DNA from: Auraticoccus cholistanensis
Lineage (GTDB): Bacteria; Actinomycetota; Actinomycetes; Propionibacteriales; Propionibacteriaceae
Assembly (NCBI RefSeq): GCF_009742705.1
Contig: NZ_WPCU01000007.1
Span: forward strand, 228,434 to 292,433
Reading direction: 5' to 3'
Length of the DNA: 64,000 nucleotides
Shown: positions 49,681 through 57,713 of the stretch, piece by piece
Layout: the number at the start of each line of letters is the position of its first letter
How positions within the stretch are numbered: the stretch's first letter is position 1
Position numbers and translations under genes: made by a program
The notes under the pieces: model-generated
What the model was told of the DNA's origin: nothing
The model's database searches: none
Seen by the model: only the letters and a program-made list of their open reading frames with translations

Positions 49681-51381
49681 GTGAGCGCAACCAACCTGGC
49701 GACCCCGCCCCGCCTGGGGACGAGGACCCGGGCGGTCCTGGTCGCCCTGCTGGCGCTGCTGCTGGCCGCCGTGGCCCTGCCCGCCCGCGCCGAGGGGCAC
49801 GCCGCCCTGGTCGACCTCGAGGTGAGCGTGCAGCCCGACGGCGCGGTCCGGGTGGAGCACACCCTGACCTTCGACGGCGAGGTGCCGGCCGAGGTGACCC
49901 AGCGGGTCGCGCTGCTGGAGAACGCCCTGGGCGACCGGCAGTACGTCTACCGGGTGGCCGACGTCACCGCCGAGGGCGTCACCGCGCAGGTGGAGGAGTC
50001 CTCCGACGCCGTCACCATCACGCTGCCCACCGAGGGCGTCACCGACACCCTCAGCTGGGGCTACACCGTCACCGGTGCGAGCTTCTCCGCCGGCGACTCC
50101 ACGCAGCTGCGCTGGCGCGTGCTGCAGGGGCTGTCGGTGAGCGTTGGGGAGGTGACCGGCCGGGTCAGCCTGCCCGGGCTGCCGGAGGACTTCCAGTGCC
50201 TCAGCGGGCCGCCGGAGGGCGTCAGCCCCGGCGTCTGCCGCTTCTCCGCCGCCGGCACCGACGACTACCCGCAGCCGCAGTTCGGCGACAGCGCCCGCGG
50301 CCAGGGCGAGATGGTGCTGCTGCAGATCACCGTGCCGTCCGCGGCGGTGGCCGTCAACGAGCAGGTCGAGCGCCGCTGGACGCTGGGCGGGGCCTTCTCG
50401 GCCGACCCGCTGCCGCTGGCCCTGGCCCTCGGCGCCCTGGTGCTCGGCGGGCTGGTGCTGTACACCCTGCACCGCCGTGCCGGCCGCGACGCCGCGGCGG
50501 GGCAGCCGGTGCGGGTGGCCGAGTTCCGCCCCACCGGCGACAACCAGGCCGAGTTCTCGCTGCTGACCCAGGTCCGCCCCGGCCAGGTCGGCACCGTGGT
50601 CGACGAGCGGGTCGACCCCATCGACGTCACCGCCAGCCTGATCGACCTGGCCGTGCGCGGGCACCTGGTCATCGAGGAGCTGCCCCGGGCGGAGTTCGCC
50701 CGCACCGACTGGCGGATCCGGCGCACCGGCGCCCCCGAGACCGACCTGGCCGGGTTCGAGAAGAGCCTGCTGGCGGCGCTGACCCCGGCCGAGGGCCGCG
50801 ACGGCGTGCTGGTCTCCGAGATCGGACCGACCCTGACCCCGCACATCGCCGACGTGCAGGACCGGCTCTACGACGACGTCGTCAGCAGCGGCTGGTTCGA
50901 GCACCGCCCCGACAGCACCCGCACCGTCTGGCGCACCGCCGGCGTGGTCGCGCTGGTCGTCGCCGTGGTCGCCACCGTGCTGCTGGTCGCCTTCACCACC
51001 TTCGGCCTGCTCGGGCTCGCCCTGCTCGCGCTGGCCCTCGGGCTGGCCTTCGTGGGCCAGGAGATGCCGTCGCGCACGGCGGCCGGCGCCAGCCTGCTGG
51101 CCGGGCTGGCCACGCTGCGCACCGAGCTGCTCCAGGAGCCGACCGACCGGATGCCTCCGGGCCGGGAGCTGCGCGAGCTGTCGGAGGTGCTGCCCTACGC
51201 GATCGTGCTGGGCGGGCGTGACCGCTGGATCGACGCCATCGTGCGCACCGACGACGACGACACCGCCGACTCCAACGAGCTGTCGTGGTACCACGGGCCC
51301 GAGAACTGGCACCTGCGCCACCTGCCCGAGTCGCTGAAGAACTTCATCTCGACCGTCTCGGGCAACCTCTTCGCCCGCTGA
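49681..51381 (+). CDS. DUF2207 family membrane protein
   Basis: A 566-residue protein with a signal peptide (LLALLLAAVALPARAEG, cleavage near residue 38) and an extracytoplasmic DUF2207 beta domain (LEVSVQPDGAVRVEHTLTF). A membrane segment near 240-260 follows, then a cytoplasmic middle domain, two close membrane segments near 420-460 and a cytoplasmic C-terminal region. DUF2207 proteins are widespread in actinobacteria with unknown function. GGAGG lies 7 bases before the GTG. Divergent from the metallopeptidase gene, with a 98-bp shared promoter region. Confidence 0.85.
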   Translation: MSATNLATPPRLGTRTRAVLVALLALLLAAVALPARAEGHAALVDLEVSVQPDGAVRVEHTLTFDGEVPAEVTQRVALLENALGDRQYVYRVADVTAEGVTAQVEESSDAVTITLPTEGVTDTLSWGYTVTGASFSAGDSTQLRWRVLQGLSVSVGEVTGRVSLPGLPEDFQCLSGPPEGVSPGVCRFSAAGTDDYPQPQFGDSARGQGEMVLLQITVPSAAVAVNEQVERRWTLGGAFSADPLPLALALGALVLGGLVLYTLHRRAGRDAAAGQPVRVAEFRPTGDNQAEFSLLTQVRPGQVGTVVDERVDPIDVTASLIDLAVRGHLVIEELPRAEFARTDWRIRRTGAPETDLAGFEKSLLAALTPAEGRDGVLVSEIGPTLTPHIADVQDRLYDDVVSSGWFEHRPDSTRTVWRTAGVVALVVAVVATVLLVAFTTFGLLGLALLALALGLAFVGQEMPSRTAAGASLLAGLATLRTELLQEPTDRMPPGRELRELSEVLPYAIVLGGRDRWIDAIVRTDDDDTADSNELSWYHGPENWHLRHLPESLKNFISTVSGNLFAR

Positions 51382-51409
51382 GCCTCCCGGCGCCGAGCCG
51401 CAGGACGCG

Positions 51410-52990
51410 TCAGTAGCGCCACTGCCACATGTCGCGGGCGTAGGTGGTCACCACACGCGGGTGCAGCAGGGTCGACACCTCGGCGTCCCACCCCGCGGCG
51501 GGGTCGCCGCCGGAGGCGTCCCGCGGCAGCCGGGTGGTCGCCCGCAGCGACTCCGCGTCGTGGAAGCGCAGCCCCTCCGGCAGCGGGGAGCGGGTGAGCA
51601 GGCCCGGCACCTGGCCCGGCTCCGGGTCGACGACCACCCCGCCGGGTCCTTGGGGCAGGGCCAGTACGAAGCCCCACTCGCCGAAGGAGGGCACGTTGAC
51701 CGACAGCGGCACCACCGTGCGCTGCGGCATGGCGGCCAGCACGGTCGCCGCGATCTGGCGGTGCGCGCCCGGGGTGAAGTAGGAGGAGGTGGCCTGGGTG
51801 GCGAACACGCCGCCGGGGGCGAGCCGCTGCGCCACCCGGGCGTACATCTCGCGGGAGTACAGCTTGGCCACCCGCCCGTCGGAGGGGTCGACCAGGTCGG
51901 CGAGCACCACGTCGGCCGGCGGGTGCGGCTCACCCAGCCAGACGAAGGCGTCGGCGTTGACCACCTCGACGCGGGGGTCGTCCAGCGAGTGCTGGTTCGC
52001 CTCCGCCACCAGCCGGTTCTCCCGGGCCAGCGTGGTCACCGCGGGGTCCAGGTCGACGACGGTCACCCGCTCCACGTCGGGGTGGCGCAGCACCTCCCGC
52101 GCCAGCATCCCGTCCCCGCCGCCGAGCACGACCACCGAGCGAGGCCGGTCCACCGAGGTGAGCGCGGCGTGGGCCAGCGTCTCGTGGTAGCGGGCCTCGT
52201 CCACGGTCGAGAACTGCAGCTGGTCGTCGAGCCACAGCCGGGTGTCGGGGCCGTAGGCGGTCAGCACGACCCGCTGGTAGCCGGTGGTCTCCTGGTGCAC
52301 CACCGGGTCGGTGTACTGGCGGGCCACCGCCATCCGCTCCAGCGAGGAGCTGCCCACGAACAGCGCCAGCAGCAGCACCAGCGCGAGCACCGACAGCAGG
52401 TTCCAGCGGGTCCGCAGCCCCATCCGCCACAGCATGAAGAGCGCGACGGCGACGTTGAGCAGGGCCACCGTGACCGCCGTCCGCGCCAGGCCGAGGGTGG
52501 GCAGCAGCAGGAACGGGAACAGCAGCGAGGCGACGAGCGCCCCGAAGTAGTCCAGGGCCAGCACCTTCGACAGCAGGTCCACCGACTCCTCGCGTCCGCT
52601 GGCCCGCACCAGCGACACCAGCAGCGGGATCTCGACGCCGATCCCCACCCCGATGGCGAGCGAGAGGGCCACGTAGACCACCCAGTAGGCGTCGGTGGCG
52701 GCGAAGCTCCAGTGCACCAGCAGCACCGAGCTGCCGCCCAGCAGCGCCAGCAGCACCTCGTTGCGGACGAAGTTCAGCCCGGGGTCGGAGGCGAGCCGGG
52801 CGGCCAGCAGCGACCCCAGCCCCATGCCGAACAGCGTCAGCCCGGTGGCGAGGGAGAAGGCGACCACCGAGCTGCCGAACAGGTAGGAGGCGGTCGTGCC
52901 CAGGATCAGCTCGTAGACGATGCCCCCGACGGCGACCAGCAGGGCGGCGGCGAAGACCGTCGCCCGGTCGAGCTGCCCGCGCCGGGTCAC
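51410..52990 (-). CDS. speE: Membrane-anchored polyamine aminopropyltransferase (spermidine synthase)
   Basis: A 526-residue protein. Residues 8-215 hold about seven membrane segments. The cytoplasmic C-terminal half is a spermidine-synthase Rossmann domain: SVVVLGGGDGMLAREVLRH near residue 290, VVDLDPAVTTLARENRLV near 317, NADAFVWL near 345 and ADVVLADLVDPSDGRVAKLY near 360. The second half ends with the active-site GEWGFVLAL strand. It transfers aminopropyl groups from decarboxylated SAM, which the SpeH of the same operon makes. GTG start overlaps the DUF350 stop by four bases; last gene of the operon. Confidence 0.9.
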   Translation of the reverse strand: MTRRGQLDRATVFAAALLVAVGGIVYELILGTTASYLFGSSVVAFSLATGLTLFGMGLGSLLAARLASDPGLNFVRNEVLLALLGGSSVLLVHWSFAATDAYWVVYVALSLAIGVGIGVEIPLLVSLVRASGREESVDLLSKVLALDYFGALVASLLFPFLLLPTLGLARTAVTVALLNVAVALFMLWRMGLRTRWNLLSVLALVLLLALFVGSSSLERMAVARQYTDPVVHQETTGYQRVVLTAYGPDTRLWLDDQLQFSTVDEARYHETLAHAALTSVDRPRSVVVLGGGDGMLAREVLRHPDVERVTVVDLDPAVTTLARENRLVAEANQHSLDDPRVEVVNADAFVWLGEPHPPADVVLADLVDPSDGRVAKLYSREMYARVAQRLAPGGVFATQATSSYFTPGAHRQIAATVLAAMPQRTVVPLSVNVPSFGEWGFVLALPQGPGGVVVDPEPGQVPGLLTRSPLPEGLRFHDAESLRATTRLPRDASGGDPAAGWDAEVSTLLHPRVVTTYARDMWQWRY

Positions 52991-53220
52991 GGGGACATGA
53001 TGGTGCCGGCGATGATGACGCCGATGGCCACCGCGAAGCCGGCGATCATGATGCCGAACGCCACGTTGTGCTCCTGCACCAGCTCCCGGTGCAGCTGCAG
53101 CCGGAACAGCTTGTTCACCACCACGATGGTCAGCACCATCAGCACGATGCCCAGCACGGAGTACACCACCGTCGACAGCAGGGCGGCGAGGTCGAGGGCG
53201 GACGAGGTCTGCTCGTTCAT
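52987..53220 (-). CDS. DUF350 small membrane protein
   Basis: A 77-residue protein with two membrane segments (LAALLSTVVYSVLGIVLMVL and NVAFGIMIAGFAVAIGVIIA) joined by a charged loop, the layout of DUF350 (YjfL-like). DUF350 genes are regular partners of speD/speE, DUF4178 and ATP-grasp ligase genes in clusters thought to make polyamine-modified products. It overlaps speE by four bases. Role unknown; a membrane anchor or small channel are possible. Confidence 0.88.
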   Translation of the reverse strand: MNEQTSSALDLAALLSTVVYSVLGIVLMVLTIVVVNKLFRLQLHRELVQEHNVAFGIMIAGFAVAIGVIIAGTIMSP

Positions 53221-53248
53221 GGACGGTCTCCGATCGTGAGGTGGGTGG

Positions 53249-53941
53249 TCACTTGCCGACGCCTCCGCCGCCGCCCCCGCCGTAGCCGGTGCGGCAGTCG
53301 GTGGTGGTCTGGCCCGACCGCGGCGTGCAGTCGCGCGGGGAGAGGCACGAGCTGAGGACGCCCAGGCCCAGGACCACCAGCACGAGCAGGGCGACGACCA
53401 GCTTGCGCAGGTCGTAGGGGGCGACCCGGCGTCCGAAGTGGTGCTTCTGGGCCTTGACGTCCAGCGTGGTGGCGGCGTAGGTGTCGATCACCCGGTCGTC
53501 GAACTTCTCCACCACCGCCCGGTGCGGACCGCCGACCTCGGACAGCTCGGCGTAGGCGACCTGCTGCCCGGTGGTGATGTCGTAGGTGAAGGCGCCGTCG
53601 AGGAACGCGATGGTCCCGGCACCGACCTCGCGGACGACCCAGCGCCGGGGGGTGCCGTCCACCGTGAGGTCGAGCTGCTGGTGCAGCCGCAGCCGGGTGG
53701 GGTCGACCGGCGGCTCGCTGCGGGCCGGCCAGTAGAGGGACACCTGCCGGGAGTGGTGGTCGTACTCGACCCAGAAGTCCAGGTCCTCGTAGCCGAGCAG
53801 CTCCCACTCCTCCCAGGAGTAGGTCCTGCCGTCCTCGGGGTCGCGCTCGGTGTAGACGGCGACGCCGTTGGGCAGCGAGCGCCACGGCGGGTCGCCGATC
53901 AGGTAGCGGCCCAACTTCATCCGGGCCTTGGGACGCGCCAC
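53249..53941 (-). CDS. DUF4178-type protein with C-terminal membrane anchor
   Basis: A 230-residue protein. Residues 1-170 are soluble and beta-rich (TYSWEEWELLGYEDLDFWVEY, then WVVREVGAGTIAFLDGAFT), consistent with DUF4178. A membrane segment near 185-200 (LVVALLVLVVLGLGVLSSC) is followed by a cysteine- and glycine-rich tail. DUF4178 recurs next to DUF350 and SpeD/SpeE across bacteria. The start overlaps the SpeH stop by one base. The 28-bp gap to DUF350 downstream has no terminator. Confidence 0.8.
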   Translation of the reverse strand: MARPKARMKLGRYLIGDPPWRSLPNGVAVYTERDPEDGRTYSWEEWELLGYEDLDFWVEYDHHSRQVSLYWPARSEPPVDPTRLRLHQQLDLTVDGTPRRWVVREVGAGTIAFLDGAFTYDITTGQQVAYAELSEVGGPHRAVVEKFDDRVIDTYAATTLDVKAQKHHFGRRVAPYDLRKLVVALLVLVVLGLGVLSSCLSPRDCTPRSGQTTTDCRTGYGGGGGGGVGK

Positions 53942-54285
53942 TACACCAGCTCCCGCAGCTCGACCCGGTCCGCGGCCAGACCCTCCCGGACCAGGGCCGC
54001 GGTCGCGGCGCCGAAGTCGGGATCGGGCGGCCGGCAGGTGGTCAGCGTCAGGTACGCGGTACCCGCCTCCGGCCAGGTGTGGGCCGCGATGTGGGACTCC
54101 GCCAGCAGCACCGCCAGGCTCAGCCCCTGCGGGCTGAACCGGTGCGCGGTCTCGGCCACCGGGGTGAGCCCGGCCTCGCCGACCACCCGGGCCAGCAGCC
54201 GCTGCACCAGCTCCAGGTCGTCGAGCCGGGCCGGGTCGGCGCCGGAGACCTCGAACAGGTGCACGGTGTTGCGGGGCGGGACCAC
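53941..54285 (-). CDS. speH: S-adenosylmethionine decarboxylase proenzyme
   Basis: Provides decarboxylated SAM for polyamine synthesis. The 114-residue protein has the processing and active-site motif AESHIAAHTWPEAGTAY: self-cleavage occurs before S64, which becomes the pyruvoyl group, with H69 and C84 as the catalytic pair. It belongs to the short bacterial class 1B. AGGAGGAG lies 4 bases before the GTG. First gene of the SpeH-DUF4178-DUF350-SpeE operon. Confidence 0.93.
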   Translation of the reverse strand: MVPPRNTVHLFEVSGADPARLDDLELVQRLLARVVGEAGLTPVAETAHRFSPQGLSLAVLLAESHIAAHTWPEAGTAYLTLTTCRPPDPDFGAATAALVREGLAADRVELRELV

Positions 54286-54351
54286 CGGTCTCCTCCTACG
54301 ACGGGACGGACAGCCCCCGAGGGTAGCGGCGGCGGGGGTCGGCCGCCGGGC

Positions 54352-55794
54352 TCAGAGCTCCAGGCCGGGGTAGAGCGGGTTGGCCTCGAGCAACTCGGCG
54401 ATCCGGGCCCGGGTGGAGCCGGCGACCCCGTCGGCCAGCACGTACTTCGCCTTGCCCGGCTGGCCGCTGCTGGCCGTGGCCGGGGTGGTGCTGGACAGCA
54501 CCGAGGTGATCAGGTCCGCGACCTGCTCGAACTCGGCCGCGCCGAACCCGCGCGAGGTCAGCGCCGGGGTGCCCAGCCGGACGCCGGAGGTGTACCAGGC
54601 GCCGTTGGGGTCGTTGGGGACGGCGTTGCGGTTGGTCACCACACCGGCCTCCAGCAGCGCGGACTCGGCCTGCCGCCCGGTCAGCCCGTAGCCGCTGACG
54701 TCGAGCAGCACGAGGTGGTTGTCGGTGCCGTCGGTGACCAGCTTGGCGCCGCGGCGCATCAGCCCGTCGGCCAGCGTCTTGGCGTTGTCGGCCACCTGCT
54801 GGGCGTAGGCCTGGAAGGACGGCTGACGGGCCTCGGCCAGGGCCACCGCCTTGGCGGCCATCACGTGCGACAGCGGGCCGCCGAGCACCATCGGGCAGCC
54901 GCGGTCGACGCTGGGGGCGTACTCCTCGGTGGCCAGCACCAGCCCGCCGCGCGGACCCCGCAGCGACTTGTGGGTGGTGGTGGTGACGACGTGGGCGTGG
55001 GGCACCGGGTCCTCGTCGCCGGTGAACACCTTGCCGGCCACCAGGCCGGCGAAGTGGGCCATGTCGACCATGAAGGTGGCACCGACCTCGTCGGCGATCT
55101 CACGCATCCGGGCGAAGTCGATCCGGCGGGGGTAGGCGGAGTAGCCCGCGATCAGGATCAGCGGCTTGAACTCCCGAGCCATCGCGGCCACCTGGTCGTA
55201 GTCGACCAGGCCGGTGCCGGGGTCCGTGCCGTAGGAGCGCTGGTGGAACATCTTGCCCGAGATGTTGGGGCGAAAGCCGTGGGTGAGGTGGCCGCCGGCG
55301 TCCAGGCTCATGCCGAGCATGCGCTGCTCGCCGAACTTCTTCCGCAGCACCTCCCAGGCGTCCTCGGAGAGCTCGTTGACCTGGCGGACGCCCGCCTCGG
55401 CCAGCTCGGGCTGCTCGACGCGGTGGGCCAGGATCGACCAGAACGCCACCAGGTTCGCGTCGATCCCGGAGTGTGGCTGGGCGTAGGCGTACTCGGCGCC
55501 GAAGAGCTCGCGCGCGTGCTCGGCGGCCACCGACTCGACGGTGTCGACGTTCTGGCAGCCGGCGTAGAAGCGGTGCCCGACGGTGCCCTCGGCGTACTTG
55601 TCGCTGAGCCAGTTGCCCATCGTCAGCAGCACGGCGGGGGAGGCGTAGTTCTCCGAGGCGATGAGCTTCAGCGAGGCGCGCTGGTCGGTCAGCTCGCTGC
55701 GGATCGCGCCGGCGATGCGCGGCTCCACGGACTCCACCACCTGCAGGGTGGCGCGGTAGGCGTCGTTGATCGTCGGGATGAGGGGATCGGTCAC
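54352..55794 (-). CDS. glyA: Serine hydroxymethyltransferase
   Basis: Interconverts serine and glycine with transfer of a one-carbon unit to tetrahydrofolate. The 480-residue PLP enzyme carries the Schiff-base lysine in [19 protein letters not shown] near residue 265, [12 protein letters not shown] near 40 and [11 protein letters not shown] near 110. The length exceeds the usual 420-430; extra residues lie in the first third and around the FRPNISGK loop, as in the long GlyA form of some bacteria. AGGAG lies 5 bases before GTG 55794. Confidence 0.93.
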   Translation of the reverse strand: MTDPLIPTINDAYRATLQVVESVEPRIAGAIRSELTDQRASLKLIASENYASPAVLLTMGNWLSDKYAEGTVGHRFYAGCQNVDTVESVAAEHARELFGAEYAYAQPHSGIDANLVAFWSILAHRVEQPELAEAGVRQVNELSEDAWEVLRKKFGEQRMLGMSLDAGGHLTHGFRPNISGKMFHQRSYGTDPGTGLVDYDQVAAMAREFKPLILIAGYSAYPRRIDFARMREIADEVGATFMVDMAHFAGLVAGKVFTGDEDPVPHAHVVTTTTHKSLRGPRGGLVLATEEYAPSVDRGCPMVLGGPLSHVMAAKAVALAEARQPSFQAYAQQVADNAKTLADGLMRRGAKLVTDGTDNHLVLLDVSGYGLTGRQAESALLEAGVVTNRNAVPNDPNGAWYTSGVRLGTPALTSRGFGAAEFEQVADLITSVLSSTTPATASSGQPGKAKYVLADGVAGSTRARIAELLEANPLYPGLEL

Positions 55795-55846
55795 CGGTAC
55801 TCCTGGTCGAGGCTGGCGGACGCCCCAGGGTACCGCCGCCCTCCGG

Positions 55847-55852
55847 TACAGT
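55847..55852 (+). promoter_or_regulatory. -10 hexamer TACAGT upstream of the TSUP transporter gene
   Basis: TACAGT predicts a start site near 55859 and a leader of about 45 bases containing GGAGGAGG at 55891-55898. It lies in the divergent gap with glyA. Confidence 0.4.
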
Positions 55853-55903
55853 CCGGCACCGTCCGAGGGTCCGCGCTGGACCTTCCCGGCGGAGGAGGCC
55901 ACC

Positions 55904-56683
55904 ACGTCCGCAGAGCTGCTCGGCCTGGAGCTCACCCCTGCCCAGGCCCTCCTGGCCTGGTCGCTGCTGGCCCTCGCCGCGGTCGGGGTGGGGTTCGCCA
56001 AGACGGCCATCGGCGGGGTCGGCACCCTCGCCGTGGCGCTGTTCGCCCTCGTGCTGCCGGCCCGGGAGTCCACCGCGGCGCTGCTGCTGGTGCTGATCAT
56101 CGGCGACGTGCTGGCCGTGCTGCGCTACCACCGCGACGTGGACTGGCGTCTGATCCGCGGGCTGGTGCCCGGCCTGCTGCCCGGGCTGCTGCTGGGGACG
56201 GCGCTGCTGGCCGTGGTCAGCGACGTCGGGCTGCAGCGGGGGATCGGCGCGATCCTGCTGGTGCTGACGCTGCTGCAGCTCGTGCTGCGCTGGCGGCGTC
56301 CCGCACCCGAGGGCGACCCGCGCCCGTGGCCCTGGCCGGCCCGGCTGGGGGTCGGCACCGCCGCCGGCGCGACCACCATGGTGGCCAACGCCGCCGGGCC
56401 GGTGATGACGCTGTACCTGCTCGGGCAGGGGGTGGACAAGCGGCGCTTCATCGGCACCAACGCCTGGTTCTTCCTCGGCATCAACCTGTGCAAGGTGCCG
56501 TTCAGCGTCGGGCTCGGGCTGCTGGAGTGGCGGCTGCTGCTGCTCGCCCTGGTGCTGGCCCCGGGGGTGCTGCTGGGGGCCTTCATCGGCACCCGGCTGA
56601 TCCGCCGCATCCCGCAGCGGGCCTTCGAGCTGGCGGTGCTGGGAGCGGCCACCGTCAGCGCCGTGGTGCTGCTGGTCTCCTGA
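55904..56683 (+). CDS. TSUP (TauE/SafE) family membrane transporter
   Basis: A protein of about 259 residues with eight membrane segments. The family pattern is visible in segment 1 ([20 protein letters not shown]) and again in the second half ([21 protein letters not shown]), the duplicated glycine-rich helices of TSUP proteins, which export or import sulfite, sulfonates or organic anions. No ATG or GTG lies in frame between the upstream glyA region and the first membrane segment. ACG at 55904 sits 5 bases after GGAGGAGG and would give a normal N-terminus; a GTG at 55988 would delete part of segment 1. Possible start-codon mutation or rare ACG start. Confidence 0.82.
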   Translation, partial: TSAELLGLELTPAQALLAWSLLALAAVGVGFAKTAIGGVGTLAVALFALVLPARESTAALLLVLIIGDVLAVLRYHRDVDWRLIRGLVPGLLPGLLLGTALLAVVSDVGLQRGIGAILLVLTLLQLVLRWRRPAPEGDPRPWPWPARLGVGTAAGATTMVANAAGPVMTLYLLGQGVDKRRFIGTNAWFFLGINLCKVPFSVGLGLLEWRLLLLALVLAPGVLLGAFIGTRLIRRIPQRAFELAVLGAATVSAVVLLVS

Positions 56684-56735
56684 CCGCGGGCACGCCCCGC
56701 CGCCGCGCGGCGCGGCGGTGTGCTTCGCTGGTGCC

Positions 56736-57713
56736 ATGACCCGCATCGGCTTCCACGCGTCCCACGAGCAGGTCGCGCCGCGCCAGCTGCTCTCCGACCT
56801 GCAGCACGCCGAGCAGGCCGGCTTCCAGATGGGGATGTGCTCCGACCACCTCTTCCCGTGGAGCGAACGGCAGGGCCACTCCGGCTACGCCTGGTCCTGG
56901 CTGGGTGCCGCGCTGGCCACCACCGGGCTGGAGCTCGGCGTGGTCAGCGCCCCCGGCGAGCGCTACCACCCGGCCGTCGCCGCCCAGAAGATCGCCACCC
57001 TGGGCGAGATGTTCCCCGGACGGTTCTGGGTGGCGCTGGGCAGCGGGCAGGCGCTCAACGAGCACGTGACCGGCGCCCGCTGGCCGGCCAAGGACGTCCG
57101 CGACCGCCGCCGCGACGAGTGCGTCGACGTCATCCGCCGGCTGCTGGCCGGTGAGGAGGTCAGCCACGACGGCCTGGTCACCGTCGACCGGGCGCGGGTG
57201 TGGGAGCGGGCCGAGCCGGTGCCGCTGCTGGTCGCGCCGGTGGTCTCGGTGGCCTCGGCGTCCCGCGTCGCCGCCTGGGCCGACGGGCTGATCACCATCA
57301 ACCAGCCGCCCGAGCAGCTGCAGCAGGTGCTGGCGGCCTACCGCGAGGCGGGCGGACGCGGCCGGGCCTCGCTGCAGGTGCACCTGTCCTGGGCCCGCAC
57401 CGAGGAGGAGGCCGAGGCGCTGGCGGTGGACCAGTGGCGCACCAACGTGTTCAGCGAGCCGGTCATCTGGGACACCGCGACCGCGGCCGGCTTCGACGCC
57501 ATGGCCGAGCACGTCGGGCCGGCGTCGGTGGCCCAGGCCGTCCGGATCTCGGCCGAGCCCGGCCAGCACGCGGCCTGGCTGGCCGAGTACGCCGAGCTGG
57601 GCTTCGACGACCTCTACCTGCACCACGTCGGGCAGCAGCAGCAGGAGTTCCTCGACGTCTTCGGCGAGCAGGTGCTGCCGCAGCTGGCCGGCAGCTCGCC
57701 GGCCGTTCGGTGA
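56736..57713 (+). CDS. LLM-class flavin-dependent oxidoreductase
   Basis: A 325-residue luciferase-like TIM-barrel oxidoreductase. It contains the N-terminal RIGFHASHEQVAPRQLL, GMCSDHLFPWSERQGHSGY near residue 35, FPGRFWVALGSGQALNEHV near 95 and a C-terminal LGFDDLYLHHVG. The length and start fit a group of flavin (FMN or F420) oxidoreductases found beside trehalose-synthase-like genes in actinobacteria; the group is annotated as probably not using F420. Its stop overlaps the GH13 gene as GTGA. Substrate unknown. Confidence 0.85.
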   Translation: MTRIGFHASHEQVAPRQLLSDLQHAEQAGFQMGMCSDHLFPWSERQGHSGYAWSWLGAALATTGLELGVVSAPGERYHPAVAAQKIATLGEMFPGRFWVALGSGQALNEHVTGARWPAKDVRDRRRDECVDVIRRLLAGEEVSHDGLVTVDRARVWERAEPVPLLVAPVVSVASASRVAAWADGLITINQPPEQLQQVLAAYREAGGRGRASLQVHLSWARTEEEAEALAVDQWRTNVFSEPVIWDTATAAGFDAMAEHVGPASVAQAVRISAEPGQHAAWLAEYAELGFDDLYLHHVGQQQQEFLDVFGEQVLPQLAGSSPAVR

